Positions 10,684 to 23,900 of a stretch of DNA of 64,000 nt are shown here, piece by piece. Source of the DNA: Calycina herbarum (taxonomy: Eukaryota; Ascomycota; Leotiomycetes; Helotiales; Pezizellaceae). The DNA is taken from positions 124,001 through 188,000 of the forward strand of contig LLEY01000027.1 of assembly GCA_001414485.1 (NCBI GenBank). Reading direction: 5' to 3'. The position numbers were made by a program, and so were the translations under genes. The first letter of the stretch is position 1, and the number at the start of each line of letters is the position of its first letter. Below the pieces are notes generated by a model. That model saw only the letters and a program-made list of their open reading frames with translations. It was not told the DNA's origin and searched no databases.

Positions 10684-12507
10684 ACGTAGTTTATTAGAAC
10701 CTAGCGTGTATTAGAACCTAGCGTACTTTTCCTTAGTATTTAACTTTGAATATTAATAAATTAACTATAACTACTTAGAATCCGAAGAATTAGATATATC
10801 TATATCTATTTAACAAGTTCGTATATTATAACTAGCTTTTCCGTAAGTGCTATAACGCTGTCTAGACGATTGCCTCTCCTTCTTATTACCTCTCTCTATA
10901 CGTAAGTTACGTCGTACTTGCTTATTAACGTCCTTTTAAGTTAAAAGATCTTAGATATCCTCTACTATAAGTGCCCTCCCTTGATATATACGAGTCTTTT
11001 TAGCTCTATAGTATTTGCTTAAGGCTTTATTCGCTGCTTGAAGAGTACGTACTTTAGTAGATAATAAGGTTATCTTATAAGCTATTCGCTCTATACCTTT
11101 TGCTAATATAGTAACTGTCTTAAATAGTAGAGTCGGCGAGCTCCTCTAGTAATAGGTAATCCGTTTCTAAATAAGAGTCGATTATAAGAGCGCTTTAGTA
11201 GGGTTTAAGAGAGTCTAGAAGATCTAAGTATTAGAATTAGTAGTAGAGAGTCTTAGAGAAGTTGAAGTTTATAACCTTATATTAAGCTTTGAAAGTACTA
11301 CTTATAGGTTAAAAGACACTAGGCTAGCTCTACGGAATCTAGCTTAAGCGTTCTAGACTATTATTAATTCTTTATATACTACTATAAAAGCTAAAAAGAA
11401 CTCTACCTTTATAATATAGTTAATATAGGCTTTAATAAACGTCTTAATCTACCGACTATATATCTACTTTAATATACTAAAGTACTTAATATTAAGTAGT
11501 TAGGTTATATAGAATAAGTAAGAAGGTAGTCTAAGAGTTATAATATTATATACTTTATAATACTCTTGAAATTCAGCTGATTTATAACTCTTATATCTAT
11601 CTAATACTAGTATTCGATATAGACTCTTTATATAACTAGTAGTATATTTATTAAAGTGTTTCAGCTATTCTAGACCTGTCTCGTTATTTGTCTATCTATT
11701 ATTTATTAGTTTAATAACCTAGTTATATAGAAGGCTACTGTCTATATACTAATTCGTAAGATAATTCTTCTCTTAGATAACTAAAAATAGAGAGATATTA
11801 TAACTCTTACTATTAATATAAGTAATTACTATAGCTTATTTCTAATTACCTAGCTAAACTACCTTACCTCTGCTACGTCGATCTATATATATAACAACTA
11901 TTATAGAGTAAATTATATCTATTATAAAGCCTGTTTTATCGAAGTTATAGAAATCGTAATCTAAAACACTATATTTCGCTCTTATATTTTATATAAGTCG
12001 GAACTACACGCTAATTAGATTAGGATCTTTATATAAGGCTCTTTAGAAGTTGTAAACGCGATTAAAACGCGTTTTTAACTCTAGTTATTATTATATAAAT
12101 CGATATATCTAAAGCTTACTAACGCGTTTCCCTCTCCGCGATTTAAGAATATAATTTGCTATATCTTCTACACTAGCTAGCTAGGGTATAAACTCTCTAG
12201 AATCTAAGTTAAGTATATTCTAAAGAATTACTTCCTTCTTAAGTTAAGTTAATTTGATATTTGCTAGCCGTTGTTCTAGGAGAGGAAGTTAGCTATTTAT
12301 TCTATAGCGAAGACTAGTTTTAGAGACTTTATAGATTTTTATAGTAGCTCGACGACTAAGCTTTTTAGATAATCGGATAGCCTCGATAGCTAAGATAATT
12401 CGAGCTTCTTAAGTTTGAATTTCTATTAGTAGTTGTTAAGATAACGTGTATTAAAATAATAAAGTAGAGAAGATAGAAAAAGTACGCCAGGTTCTAATAA
12501 ACTACGT
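10684..12507 (-). mobile_element. Fot1/pogo-type DNA transposon, copy A, RIP-degraded
   Basis: 1824 bp bounded by terminal inverted repeats starting ACGTAGTTTATTAGAACCT and flanked by TA (10682-10683 and 12508-12509). The minus strand reads a decayed pogo/Fot1 transposase: DFYNFDKTGFII (first catalytic Asp region), VLDRYKSYKSAEF (second Asp) and a degraded PPYSSHLTQPLD-like block. The left terminal repeat contains an extra 17-bp tandem duplication (AGCGTGTATTAGAACCT) absent from the right one. It is the same family as copy B at 18.25 kb but visibly more mutated. Confidence 0.85.
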
Positions 12508-12509
12508 TA

Positions 12510-13571
12510 TATAAATAAAAAAGAAAAGATAAAGAGAGATATAATAGTACTTCTACTAGTATATATAAGTAGAGGATATAGTATACTTTTAAACGTATAC
12601 TTTAATTCTCTAGTAGTTACTAGAGATAATTTAAGAGTTAACGCTATTAAGAAGTCTATACTTCTACGCTCTCTTCTACTATTTATAACGCTATTTAAGT
12701 AACTTATAGCTATCTCTTATCGTCTCTTAAGTGTTATAGATTATAATAAGTATAAAGTAAAGTCTATAGTAGAATTATAATATATATTTTAAGTATAGTA
12801 TAAAGGTATATATAATCTTTCTTAATTTAGTATTTAAGTATATAATAATTATATCTAAGTAGCTTAAGAATAATTCCTAAGCTTTAAAGACTTTTATAAA
12901 TTAAATATAGTAGAATTAATATATTTAGATATCACTCTTAGTATATAAAAGACGTTATCTAAGAATATTAGTACTTTTAAGAGAGTATATAAGAAGAATA
13001 GATTTATATAAGAGCTTTAAAATAAGCTCTAAGACGAGCTTTAAAAAGAGATCTAAAAAGAGCTCTTTTAAAAGCTTTTAAAAGACGTCTAAGAGTATAA
13101 AAGAGAGACGATTATTAATCTTAAAAGTAATATAAGTAGTAGTAGAAGTAAGAATAAGAATATATAAGATCTTATAAATATAATTTAGAAAGCTTATACT
13201 AGAGAGAGAGAAGAATCAAGAAATTTTTAATAATTATAATTAATTTTTTAACTTATAATATCAATTCTTTATAGTATTATTTATATCTATAAAGAAGAAA
13301 CTAGCTTATTTTAATAAATAATAGATTTATTATAATTTTTTAAAGATTTTAAGTTACTAGAACGTCTAGTAAGAGTATAGTAGTTTAATATTTAAAATTT
13401 ACTCAAAGAGTTTAGTATTATAAAGCTATAGCCTAATTAGGTTTAGCGTCTATAGAGTCTTATTACTATATATAAAAAACTACTAAATTAACAACGTTAG
13501 ATATTAACGAATATATACGCTAAATATAAGCTTTAATAGACGTTTTAAGAGTATAGTTTAAAAAGAGAATA
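12510..13571. other. Middle piece of outer element, coding relic unclear
   Basis: AT-rich remnant between copy A and the copia element. A plus-strand frame at about 12.98-13.16 kb reads heptad-like Leu/Lys/Glu protein (KNRF, then LKDV and EYKRET segments) broken only by TAA/TAG in probable Gln positions. Another possible frame follows at 13.37-13.57 kb. I recognise no family. The piece ends at the CTTTT duplicated by the copia insertion. Confidence 0.4.
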
Positions 13572-13576
13572 CTTTT

Positions 13577-13766
13577 TATTAGTTCGACTTAGTAGTCGAT
13601 AGCTTAATATAAAAAGAGTGTATATTCTTATAACTATCGTTGATATATACTAAGTATAAGTATAGAATACTCGGGGTTATTTATATATCCGCTCTTCTTA
13701 TTAAGCGAGAAGAGTATAGTACGTAGAAGTGTTAACTACGTATACTACGTATATTATATACCGACA
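13577..13766 (-). repeat. copia LTR (3' LTR)
   Basis: 190 bp, direct repeat of 28969-29158. It starts TATTAGTTCGAC and ends ATACCGACA. CTTTT lies just before it. Confidence 0.9.
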
Positions 13767-13799
13767 CTAGCACTTCTTTAAAGTAGTAGAAGTAGTACT

Positions 13800-16700
13800 C
13801 TAAAAATTATTAAAAATCCTTCTTATACGCTTTCAGTTGTCTTAGATTTCTTCTTATTCCGTTCTACCTATTCTATCAGCTTTATATCTAGCTTATTAGT
13901 ATCGATTAGTCTCTAGAGAGCGTTATAATAATCCCTCTTCGTTATAGCATCCGTAGGGTTACTTTTGCCGTCTATCTACTTAATCTCGTTAATCTCTCTT
14001 AGCTTATATACCTCTCTTAAGTATATAACGTTAATTATTAAACGCTTCTCTTTTGTAGTTCCTAGTTTAGCTATATACTCGTATATAGATTTAGAATCTA
14101 TATAAGTAATAAGAGAGACTTTAAAGGAAAGAATACTTTCTAGAGTTAATTTAATAGAGGTAGTAGCGTTAAAACCATAGCTTATAGTATATAATTCCGA
14201 GGCTAAAACGTTATAAGTTACTCGCTTATACTTAGTAGATAACTAGTATAGAATATTAGCGTTGTCGTTCTTATCTATAAGTACTATTACGTAGCTAATT
14301 TATAACGATAAATCCTTGTTATTTACAAAAGAGCTATCTATAAAGGCGTAAAGCTTAAGCGAGTTCCTATCTAGTTTTATATATATAAGGCCTCTTATAA
14401 CATTGTCGATTTGCTATTATATTCGTTTATTAAGAAGAGTGATATCGTTCTTTTATAGATCGGTTGTTTAGATAGTATAGAATAGATTAAATACAGCTTC
14501 TAACTAGGATACGGTTATAAGATATACCTTTCGAGCTCTCTAAGTAATATATTAATCCTTTGTAGATACTATATAGAATAATCTCTTTATATTAATAGTT
14601 ATAGCTAGCGACTTTTATACTAAATTTAAGCTTTTAATATAATCCTAGGAGAGTGTAACTAAGCTGTCTTAATACTTAGTAATTAGGCTTCTATTAAACT
14701 TGATTAGATAATCCGTCGTAAGCTGTTCTCTCTTCTTAGAAGAGAAGCTAGCTTCTTTGATTACTTATACCTCTTTAGTAAAGAAGGCGGTATTCGTAAG
14801 TATAAGCGTGTCGTCTATTTAAAGCCTTATTATACTAAAAGAGCCGCTTACTTCCTTAGTATATAAAAGGCAGGGATCGAAAGTAGATTAGAGTATAGAA
14901 AGCTTATCTATATAATACTTCTAGTATATTATAAACTAGTGGTTACTAGCTTCTAGGATACTATATAAGAGCTTAATCACTTCGAAGAATAAACTCTTCT
15001 ACTGTAGATATCTCTTTAGCAGACGTACGAAGAACTTCTAGTTCAGTTCTATTAGAGATTAAGTATATACTTATATAATATCTTAGCTATATACTTAAAG
15101 TTCTAGAAAGATAGTTATTAGTACTAGTATTAACCTCTAGCTAACCCTCTAGATAGTAGGAGCCTGGGTAAGTACTAGTAACTTTCTAGTATCGTTGTAT
15201 ACTTGAATTACTAGTCTTAACTTCGCAAAAGTAAGTACTATACTCTCGAGCTTGATATTATCTACGAATCAGGATCTAAAGATCCTGGTATCTAGTAGTA
15301 GTTCCTCCTAGGTAATTATCTTAAACACGCTATAGTCTATAAGACCGCTGATTTCCTTCTGTTATAATTCGACGTATATTATACCGTTGTTTAAAACGAA
15401 TACCTCGATATCGTAGCTATCTATTATAGAAGTGATAAAAGTCTTAATATTAGCTATAGTAACGTATTCCTTAGTATAGTTATCTAAGGGCTCGACTTCT
15501 ATCTCTTGTATTAGAGTATCGGAAGACTAGTATAGCCTTAGATACTTCTATAGTCTTTCTTATCTCTGCTTTTGTTATAAACTTAGTCGTAGATTCGATA
15601 GTAGCTCTAGTAGGTCTATATAAATTACCTAGAGTAGATTTAAAAGTGGTCCTCGTTTTAATAGTAATTCTAGTAGTTCCTAGAGTTAGTAACGAGTTCG
15701 AGAGCGAGCTAGAGGTTCCTAGGCCTATACGTGAGCTTAAGCCTCTTCGTCTTCTAAGTGTCTACGAGGGTTCTAGTGTATAGTACCTTAGTTAAATATA
15801 TTTAGTTCTTCTAGAGTTCTATTAGAGAGTTCTTCTTTTAAGTATAGCTTTACTACCGTGGATCTGAACCTTATAGGTCTACTTAGTAGTAATACTATAT
15901 AATCCTTCTTATCTATTTCTTATAATTCAAAAGGCTCGGTCTAGGACTTCTTATATTCTCACTATATAAGGACTTCTATATTAAGTAGTAGATTCTTAAT
16001 TCTATTAGATAATAGACCGTTCCGAGTATAAATAGCCTTATTAACTTGTCGTCTTATAAGTAGCTTATAAGCTTCTTTAGTAGCCTTCTTATATAACTCG
16101 GACCTCTAGGATATTAACTATAATAGAGCGTCACTCTTAGCTATGCGAGGATAAGCACTATATACTAGTAAGGTAGGTACTAGTCTACTTAGCTCTGCTA
16201 TATCGTTTATAGCTTTGAATACTATTTATAGTACTAAGGCCTTTATAAGTTCCGGCTATTATTTCTAGATAATCGAGTATATACGTTTAATTAGGCCGTA
16301 GTAACGTTCTACTATTCTAATTAAGTTATATGTCTTAACAGGTACTATCTTAACCTTGATTTCTATTAAGTTAGTATATCTCTTAAATTCCTTAGCTACG
16401 AAGTTCTTTCCTTCGTCTATAGTAACGTAATCTAGAGGCCCTAGGTAGATGTTTATCTAGTACTTCTGAAAGATCTCCTAGGCGCTCTTTATACTTATAT
16501 CTAGTAAGAATTCCCCGGCTTAGTACTGGGTTACTTAGTCTATAATATATAGGACTGCCTTTCCTTCTAGGAAGAAGACATCTATAATAGTATTATAATT
16601 AAACTCGATATTATTATAGAGTATAAACTTAAACCGGCTAGGGAATCTTCTATACCTTTAGCAGTACTTATAGAATTTAATAAGATGTTTAAGGATATCT

Positions 16701-18248
16701 TATTCGATATTATAGCTAGCTTGTTTAAGTACGTGTTATAATCGTAGTATAGATAGGTAGCTAAAGCGCTTATAAAGACGCTAATATCGACATCTATAAG
16801 GTAATATAAAGACTCTTATACAGGGTTATATACTACCTTATTCTATAATAAAAAAGAGTGTCTAAATCGTTATATAATTCTAAATCTTCCTATCTCCTAT
16901 CTCTTACCGTCTTCTTATATAAGGACGTTCTTAAGGTTGTTAAGCGAGATTTATAGCTTATCTATATTGTTAATATATAGAATAAACGGCGTATCTGACT
17001 ATACGATATAGAATTCCGTGTAATCTACGAGTATATTAATAGTAATAGAGCTAAGAGAAGGAGTAAAGCCTTTGCCGAACTGAATATTAAACTGTCTCTT
17101 AGTACTTTCGTTGATTAGGATATTATAGACGTGTTTTATATAGGTAAGATATTAATCGTAACCTACGCTAGACTTCCGTACTACTCTAGTATCGATTATA
17201 ACTCTAAAGAAGTAATTCTCTACGTACTTTTTAGCTATAGAAGTGAATACTTCCTTAGTAAACTAGCTATCTCTTTTAAAAGTAGCGTCTAGGATCGATA
17301 GTAGAATATATCCGTAGAAGAAGTGCCTTTATACCAGGTTTATTAAATTAGCTATAAGAGTCTAAGTACTTAGGTTATCGATTTATTCTATAGAAGTAAC
17401 TAAGTAGTAGATAACCTTATCTTCTAAGTTACTATTGTTAATAGATAAGGTAATAGTTTAAAGAGTCTTAGCTATATCTTCTTCTTCTATACGTTCCGTG
17501 CTTACTATATACGTATAGTATACCTTTCTTATAAAGGCACTATCTCTGCCTTAGAAGCTGGGTTTGTTACTCTTTTACTATTTAGTAAAGTAATAATCTT
17601 ATTCTTTCTAAGTATAGTTCTAGGATCGGTGGCCTTTCTTATTATATATATAATACTTATTACTTTTACCGAGTCTACGGTTTTAGCTTCGGTTGTCGTT
17701 GTACTTATAGAAGTGACGATCCGTTATTAAGGTCTTAGAGTTTAAGTTATAGTAGTAAGATATTAAAGTCTTAGTAGTTTTATAGCTTACTTCGTAGTTA
17801 TAAATAGAGCTTCTTAAGAGTGTAATAGTACTCTAGAGAGAGGAATTCTAGAGTAGAGTTAAGTATACGTTCTAGTATTCTAGTGCTTCCTTATATACTA
17901 TAAGTAACTTATTAGTTAATTAGCTATTACTTTATATATTCTCTAGAAGCTTATATTATAGTTCTTCTAGTCTAGATAGTATAGTCTTAAAACACTCGCT
18001 TAGCGTTTTATCCGAGTATTCCGGCTTAGACTTCGTTTATAATAGTATAGTACAGTTCTATTTAGAAGATTAGCTTCTAGTATATAGTTTGTCTTCGAAG
18101 TACGTCTAGATAGTAGTAGAAAGGAATTCGTATAATTAATCCGTTCTATCTTTCTTAAATACACTTGTATAGAAGTGATTAGATACCTAGCCTTTGAGTA
18201 TAATTAGAAAGGCTAGGTAGTATACTAGTAGTAGTATACTATAACGCT
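13800..18248 (-). pseudogene. copia pol relic (integrase, RT, RNase H)
   Basis: Minus-strand polyprotein remnants, heavily interrupted by TAA/TAG. The RT catalytic block with IDDTLILTNTAFFTKE lies at about 14.76-14.83 kb. The RNase H end resembling W-I-D-G-x-x-N-P-x-D-A-x-T-K is at about 13.90-13.99 kb. Integrase should occupy about 15.9-17.5 kb by order (gag, protease, integrase, RT, RNase H), but I did not verify its catalytic residues one by one. Confidence 0.75.
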
Positions 18249-18250
18249 TA

Positions 18251-20111
18251 ACGTGGTATACTAGGACCTCGTGATTATCAGGACCTTGTGAATTTTTTCC
18301 TATCCTACTACTTTAAAATATAATAAAACTACTATAATATATTAAATTAATTAAAACTACTCGGAATCTAATGAACTAGATATATCTATAACTTCTTAAC
18401 ACGTCCGCGTATTATAACCAGTTTTTCTATAAGTACTACAACGTTGCTAAGTCGTTTGTTCTTTATCTTCTCTACTCTCTCTAGAGCGCTTATTACGTTG
18501 AACCTGCTCCTCTGTATTCTTCTAAGCTAATCTGTCCTGTGTATCCTCTATAGTAAGTGCACCTTCTTCTTAGATACGGGTATTTTTAGCCCTCTAGCGT
18601 TTACTAAGGGCTTCATTTACTGTTCGAAGTATACGGACCTTAGCTAATAAGAGGGTTACCTTATAAGCTAATCGCTCTATACCTTTTACTAACAAAGCGA
18701 TTGTCTAGAAAATAAGTATTAGCGAGCTTCCTTAGTAACGAGTAATACGATCCTTAATAAGAGTTGATTATAAAAGAGCTTTAGAAGGGTTACGAGGAGT
18801 CTAGGAGACCTAAGGGGTGGCGTCGGTAGAGGGGGGTCTGGTAGGTGTAGGAGTCTGTAACTTAATATTAAGCTTTGAGATCATAGTCTAGGGTTCTAGA
18901 GGTACTAGACCAGCTCTACGGAACCTAGCTTTGGCGTTTTAGGTTGTTATTAACTGGTTGTAGGCTGTGTGAAACGTAAGAAAGAACTCGACCTTGGTAA
19001 TGTAGTTTATATAAGCCTTGATAAACGTCTTGATTTAACGCCTATATATGCGTTTAAGAATACTAAAACATCTAACGTCGAGTGGCTAGGTTAGATGAGA
19101 CGAATAAGGAGGTAGGCAAAGAGTAATAATGTTGTATAACTTGTAATACTCTTGGAATACTGCTGATTTATAACTCTTATGCCTATCTAGAACTAACATT
19201 CGATATAGCCCTTTTATATAACTACGAGTATGCTTATCGAAGTGTTCTAGCTATTCTAAGCCTGTCTTATTATTAGTCTATCTATTACTAGTTGGTTTAA
19301 TAACCTAGTTATTAGGAAGACCGCCCTTAGTATACTAACTAGTAAGGTGATTTTTCCCTTAAACTACTAAGAATAGAGAGATGCTTAAACCCTTTCTATT
19401 AATATAGACAATTGCTATAGCCTATTCTCGATTGCCTAGCTAGACAGCCTTGCCTCTGCCACGTTGATTAGCGTGTGTAATAACTATTCTAGCGTAGATA
19501 ACATCTATTATAAAACCAGTCTCGTTAAAGTTGTAGAAATCGTAGTCTTAGATCCTATATTTCGCCTATATATTCTCTACTAGTCGAAACCACGCGCTAG
19601 TTAGCTTAGGATCTTCGTATAAGGCCCTTTAGAAATTATAAACGCGATTAAAACACGTCTTTAGTTCTAGACGTCGTTATATAAATCGTTGTACCTAGTT
19701 CTTTCTAACGCGTTGTCCTCTACGCGACTCGAGTATATAATTTACTATATCTTCTACACTACCTAGCCGGGGCGTAAAGCCTCTTATATCTAGATTAAGT
19801 ATATTTTGAATAATTACCTCCTCTTCTATTATAGTTATTTTATGATTTGCTAGCCGGCGTTCGCTAAGAGTAGTTCGACTAGCTATTCTATCGGTAAGTG
19901 TAGAATAAGGGACTCTGTATAGCTTCGTAGCTTTACTACGGTTTATTCGTTTAGATAATCGAATAGCTTCGATAGCTAGGATAATTCGAGCTTCTTAGGT
20001 TTGAGATTCTATTAGGTAGTTGTTAAGAAAACGCGTGTTAAAGTTAGAGGTAGTAGGGTAGGGAAAAAATTCACAAGGTCCTGATAATCACGAGGTCCTA
20101 GTATACCACGT
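18251..20111 (-). mobile_element. Fot1/pogo-type DNA transposon, copy B, inside copia
   Basis: 1861 bp with near-perfect terminal inverted repeats of about 51 bp starting ACGTGGTATACTAGGACC, flanked by TA (18249-18250 and 20112-20113). The transposase frame on the minus strand is almost continuous: DYDFYNFNETGFIIDV, then VLDRHKSYKSAVFQEYY, then LPPYSSHLT with PLDV, the three DDE blocks of Fot1/pogo transposases. About ten stops replace Gln or Trp codons. It keeps more CA/TG than copy A, in line with later arrival or fewer RIP cycles. Confidence 0.9.
18830..20040 (-). pseudogene. Fot1/pogo transposase relic (copy B)
   Basis: A DDE-type transposase of the pogo/Fot1 group with a CENP-B-like N-terminal helix-turn-helix region towards 20.0 kb, the catalytic core at about 19.1-19.6 kb and a Pro/Thr-rich tail near 18.85 kb. 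Such enzymes cut and paste at TA. The catalytic Asp residues remain but in-frame TAG/TAA codons kill the gene. Copy A carries the same protein with more damage. Confidence 0.8.
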
Positions 20112-20113
20112 TA

Positions 20114-20460
20114 TATATATCCTTGAAGATAATAGATTTAAGCTTGAAGTTATCTCTCTTACTTCTATACTTCTATTCTTCTAAGTATAACTTTATAAGG
20201 TTACTAAGTAAGTGTAAGTAATCCTAGCTATATATGCTCGGTAGTAGTGTTATAGGAATAGGATTGTTTATAGCTAATACCTAAGTATTTATAAAGGAAT
20301 TTAAAGAGACGTTATATAAGAGAATATTATTTATAGACGTTAAAGAAGAAGTACTAGAAGGAATATACTTTAGAGGAATATTATTTAAAGGAATAGATAT
20401 TAAGGTAGAAGGTTTCTAGTATTCTATTTATAGCTTAAGAAATCGGTTAGAGTGTTCTTT
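20114..20460 (-). other. copia fragment between Fot1 copy B and gypsy-2
   Basis: About 350 bp of the copia interior, AT-rich, with short Glu/Phe-rich minus-strand reading pieces. It ends at the AATAT duplicated by gypsy-2. Confidence 0.5.
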
Positions 20461-20465
20461 AATAT

Positions 20466-20740
20466 TATAATAGAACTATTAGGAATTGATTAGAATTGGA
20501 ATTGCCGAGTCTACGTGCTGAATAGGATATAATACAGATGTTATTTCAGGTTTTAGAAAAGCTAGATAGCTTCCGGACTTACTATTGTCCGAACCTCTTA
20601 TAAATAGCTGCCTCCTCTCTATCGGGAAAGACTAATTTAGTCTTTTCCTTTGTATTAGAGCCTAGTATTCAGATATATTATTCTATTAAACGCACTTCTA
20701 TATACCTCTTTTGTAGTAGTATCTGTTTCGTACTATTATA
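20466..20740 (+). repeat. gypsy-2 LTR (5' LTR)
   Basis: 275 bp, direct repeat of 27670-27944, preceded by AATAT. It contains the conserved block CTATCGGGAAAGACTAATTT. Confidence 0.9.
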
Positions 20741-20949
20741 TTAAAAGACTAAATTCTACTCCGCCGGAGACAGCCTGTTATAATATCTTACTCGAGCGCG
20801 CTAGCGTATCTGCTTCGAATTTAATTCAGCCTAGATTCGGATTAGTATATTAATAACCTTAAATAGCTAGGTAATCAGAGACTACCTAGCAGCTAGTAAC
20901 ACCGAGGTTTAGTGTCTAAACAGTCAGCTAGTAAAATCGTAGGCGATTC

Positions 20950-23900
20950 CTACGTTAATAGGAGTAGACTACGCTAAGTACTTCTAAGACTCCTAATAAC
21001 CTCTCTGTATAGGGATTACTATATAAGATATAGACAGTCGACGATATATAGTTACCTAGAAGGCTCCTGTATCTACCTCTTAACCCTCTCTTTTTCGAAT
21101 CGATATACGATATGTCGAATTCTAATGCTCCGCTTCTTAAGAGCGTTAAGCAACCTACTAGGGAAGCTAGTAGACCTCTCTTCGAAAGGTCTACGAACCG
21201 CACTCGTACGTCTAAAAACAAAAGGTTCTAGAAAGGAAAGCAATCTACTTAAAACCCTAAAGATAACCGAGACTTTTCTAATACAGACGAGATACGAGGT
21301 ATAGTATAAGGCTTAGAAGAAAAACTTTAAGATAACAACGATCGATTTACCTAGTTAGAAAGGATAATAAGCGAACTCTAACTAGCCTCTACGAATCCAC
21401 CCAGAATCGATCCCGAGCCTCTTTCGCCTCTAAGTACTACGCGAGACTCTTTTTACTTAAGAGATTCTGCTTCTAATACCTTCTCTCAAAGCAGACCACT
21501 CTACCTGCTTCCGAAGGCACTCTGAATCCTCTTCTACTCTGAACTACTAAAAGTAAGATTATAGAAAAGATTAAACCCTTAGATAACGGTATATTACCTA
21601 TATACTAACAATAGAAGATATTAGTATATAATAGACTACTAGTGAATGCCGATTATTATAATACAAGCCTGACTCGAAAGGCTCTTATATAGGGAATAAC
21701 TACTAGACTCGCTAGGAACTACCTTAAGCCTAGATATAAGTCCGAATCGATTTATATTACTTTCTATAATTATTAAGATATAATTAAACTTTTGAATTTA
21801 TATTTCTTAACTAGATATAAGACAGAGGATATATAGAACGCCTTTCAGGCCTTATAGATAGGTAGAAAGGATTATACTAGAGAAACGTTTACTAACTTCA
21901 GAGGTCGCTTTTCAAGTATAGCTATACTTAGAGGGATACTAGAGTTAGAACGATTCTTCTATATATAAAAGAAGATTATACTATAGCTACGAAACTTAGC
22001 TGCTATACTTAAGAGACGTTAGAACTATAACTTCGTCGAAATAGTAGTAGATCTTCTAGCCTTAGATAAGGAAAAACGCTGAAACGCTAAGTTATATATA
22101 GCTAATACGACTAAGCTAGTCGGTATAACCACTTTAGTTAAAAGGACTGCCTTTCAACCCTTATCTAGTATAATACTAAAACCCTCTCTACTTGTATAAG
22201 GATCCTTCTCTACTGTTTAGACCACTTCCTAAACCTTCAAACCTACCTCGACTTCTAAACGCTAAAAGACTACGAATCGAGTCCTAGCTAGTATAACGTG
22301 TCACTACTATAGTAAGCCTAGACATTACAAACCCGATTACCCTTAGCTACCTAGTATTAAAGAGATAGTCTAAGAAGTAGACAAAGATAATATATAAGTC
22401 TTTATAGAGTACTCTAATTCAGACCTAGATTAGAAGGAAAACGAGGCAGCCTAGGTAAAGACTCCTTCCTAGGCTTATATAAATATAACCTATTAAACCT
22501 TAATCTTTCTAGCCTTATAAGAGGAAACTAATTCCTTATAGATATAACCCTTAGTATATATAGATATAGTGTTAAGTTATAAGCTTTAATAGATATAGAA
22601 GCAAACGGTTTTCTATTCTTAAATCGACCTTTAGCTCTATAACTAGCCTAATTACTAGGATTACAGATTTAAAATTTACTATACTTAGTACCTATTCGTA
22701 GATATAATAGTAGTATCAAGAGTAAGACAACGTAGTTTATACAGCTATATCTAAACCTAAATAGACGTCGTATCTATAACTGTCTCTTTATCGTCCTAGA
22801 TCTTAGATAATAAGACTTAATTATTAGAAATAAATAGTTAAAACACTTTAAAATTCTCCTTAACCTCGCTAGGAATTAACTTATTTAGCTAGCTAAAACC
22901 CTACTAACTTCTTACTTTAGAAAGGAGATCTTACTTTCTTTAACTTCTAGCTAGATCTAGAAGCCTTATTTAAATATATAGTCAGATATAAATCAAAGAG
23001 ATTATACTCTCTATTAAGATAAAAAACAACGGAAGAAGAGTAAACTCTTAGCTAAGTTATTACTATTATCTACGACTCTAACTCCTAACCTTTCTACCTC
23101 CGACTCTAGTCTAAATCCCCTCCGACTTATAAGTATAGCCTAGACAGATTAGACTATATACTTATTTATTAGTAAGATAAGTACGAATACTTTATATTTT
23201 AATATAAAACGACCTAATACTAAGTTCTTTATAACTAGTATCTACGAATTAGATTAGATTATTAAAGAGAAGTTAGCTCTATCTATAGACGACGCTAAGA
23301 CTATAGATCTAATATAGTTCTAACTTCTTAAATATTATTTCTTATACTAAGATATATTCTCAAAAGCAGCCTTAGACAAACTTCTTCCTTACTATAAATA
23401 TAATTATAAAATTATCTTAAATAAACCACTTCCTACCTCCTACTCTCTACTATATTAACAGTTAACTATAGAGCTATAAGCGACGAAAGAGTACCTTATT
23501 AATAATTTAAATAAAGGATTTATTATTAATAGTAATAGTTCTTTCGTCTTACTAGTACTCTTCGTTAAAAAGCCTAATAGTAATAAGCTACGGTTCTATA
23601 TCGATTATTAGAAGCTTAATACTCTTATCTAAAACAACCTCTACTTAATTCCTTATATCGACGAACTTCTTTTAAGAATAAGAAAAGCTAAGATCTTTAC
23701 TAAGTTAGATATATAACAAGCCTTCTACTATATCTAAATAGACCTCGACTTAGAAGAGATAACTATATTTAGAACTAGGTATAGAATATACAAATATAAG
23801 GTCCTTCCTTTTAGACTCTATAATAGACCTACTACCTACTAACTTTATATAAACAACGTCTTAATCGAATATCTAGATAACTTCTATATCGCTTACTTAG

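Noticed and set aside
20955..21221. Minus-strand 88-codon frame in gypsy-2
   Set aside because: It is antisense to the degraded gag region of gypsy-2, and RIP removes TGA, so chance open frames are expected there.
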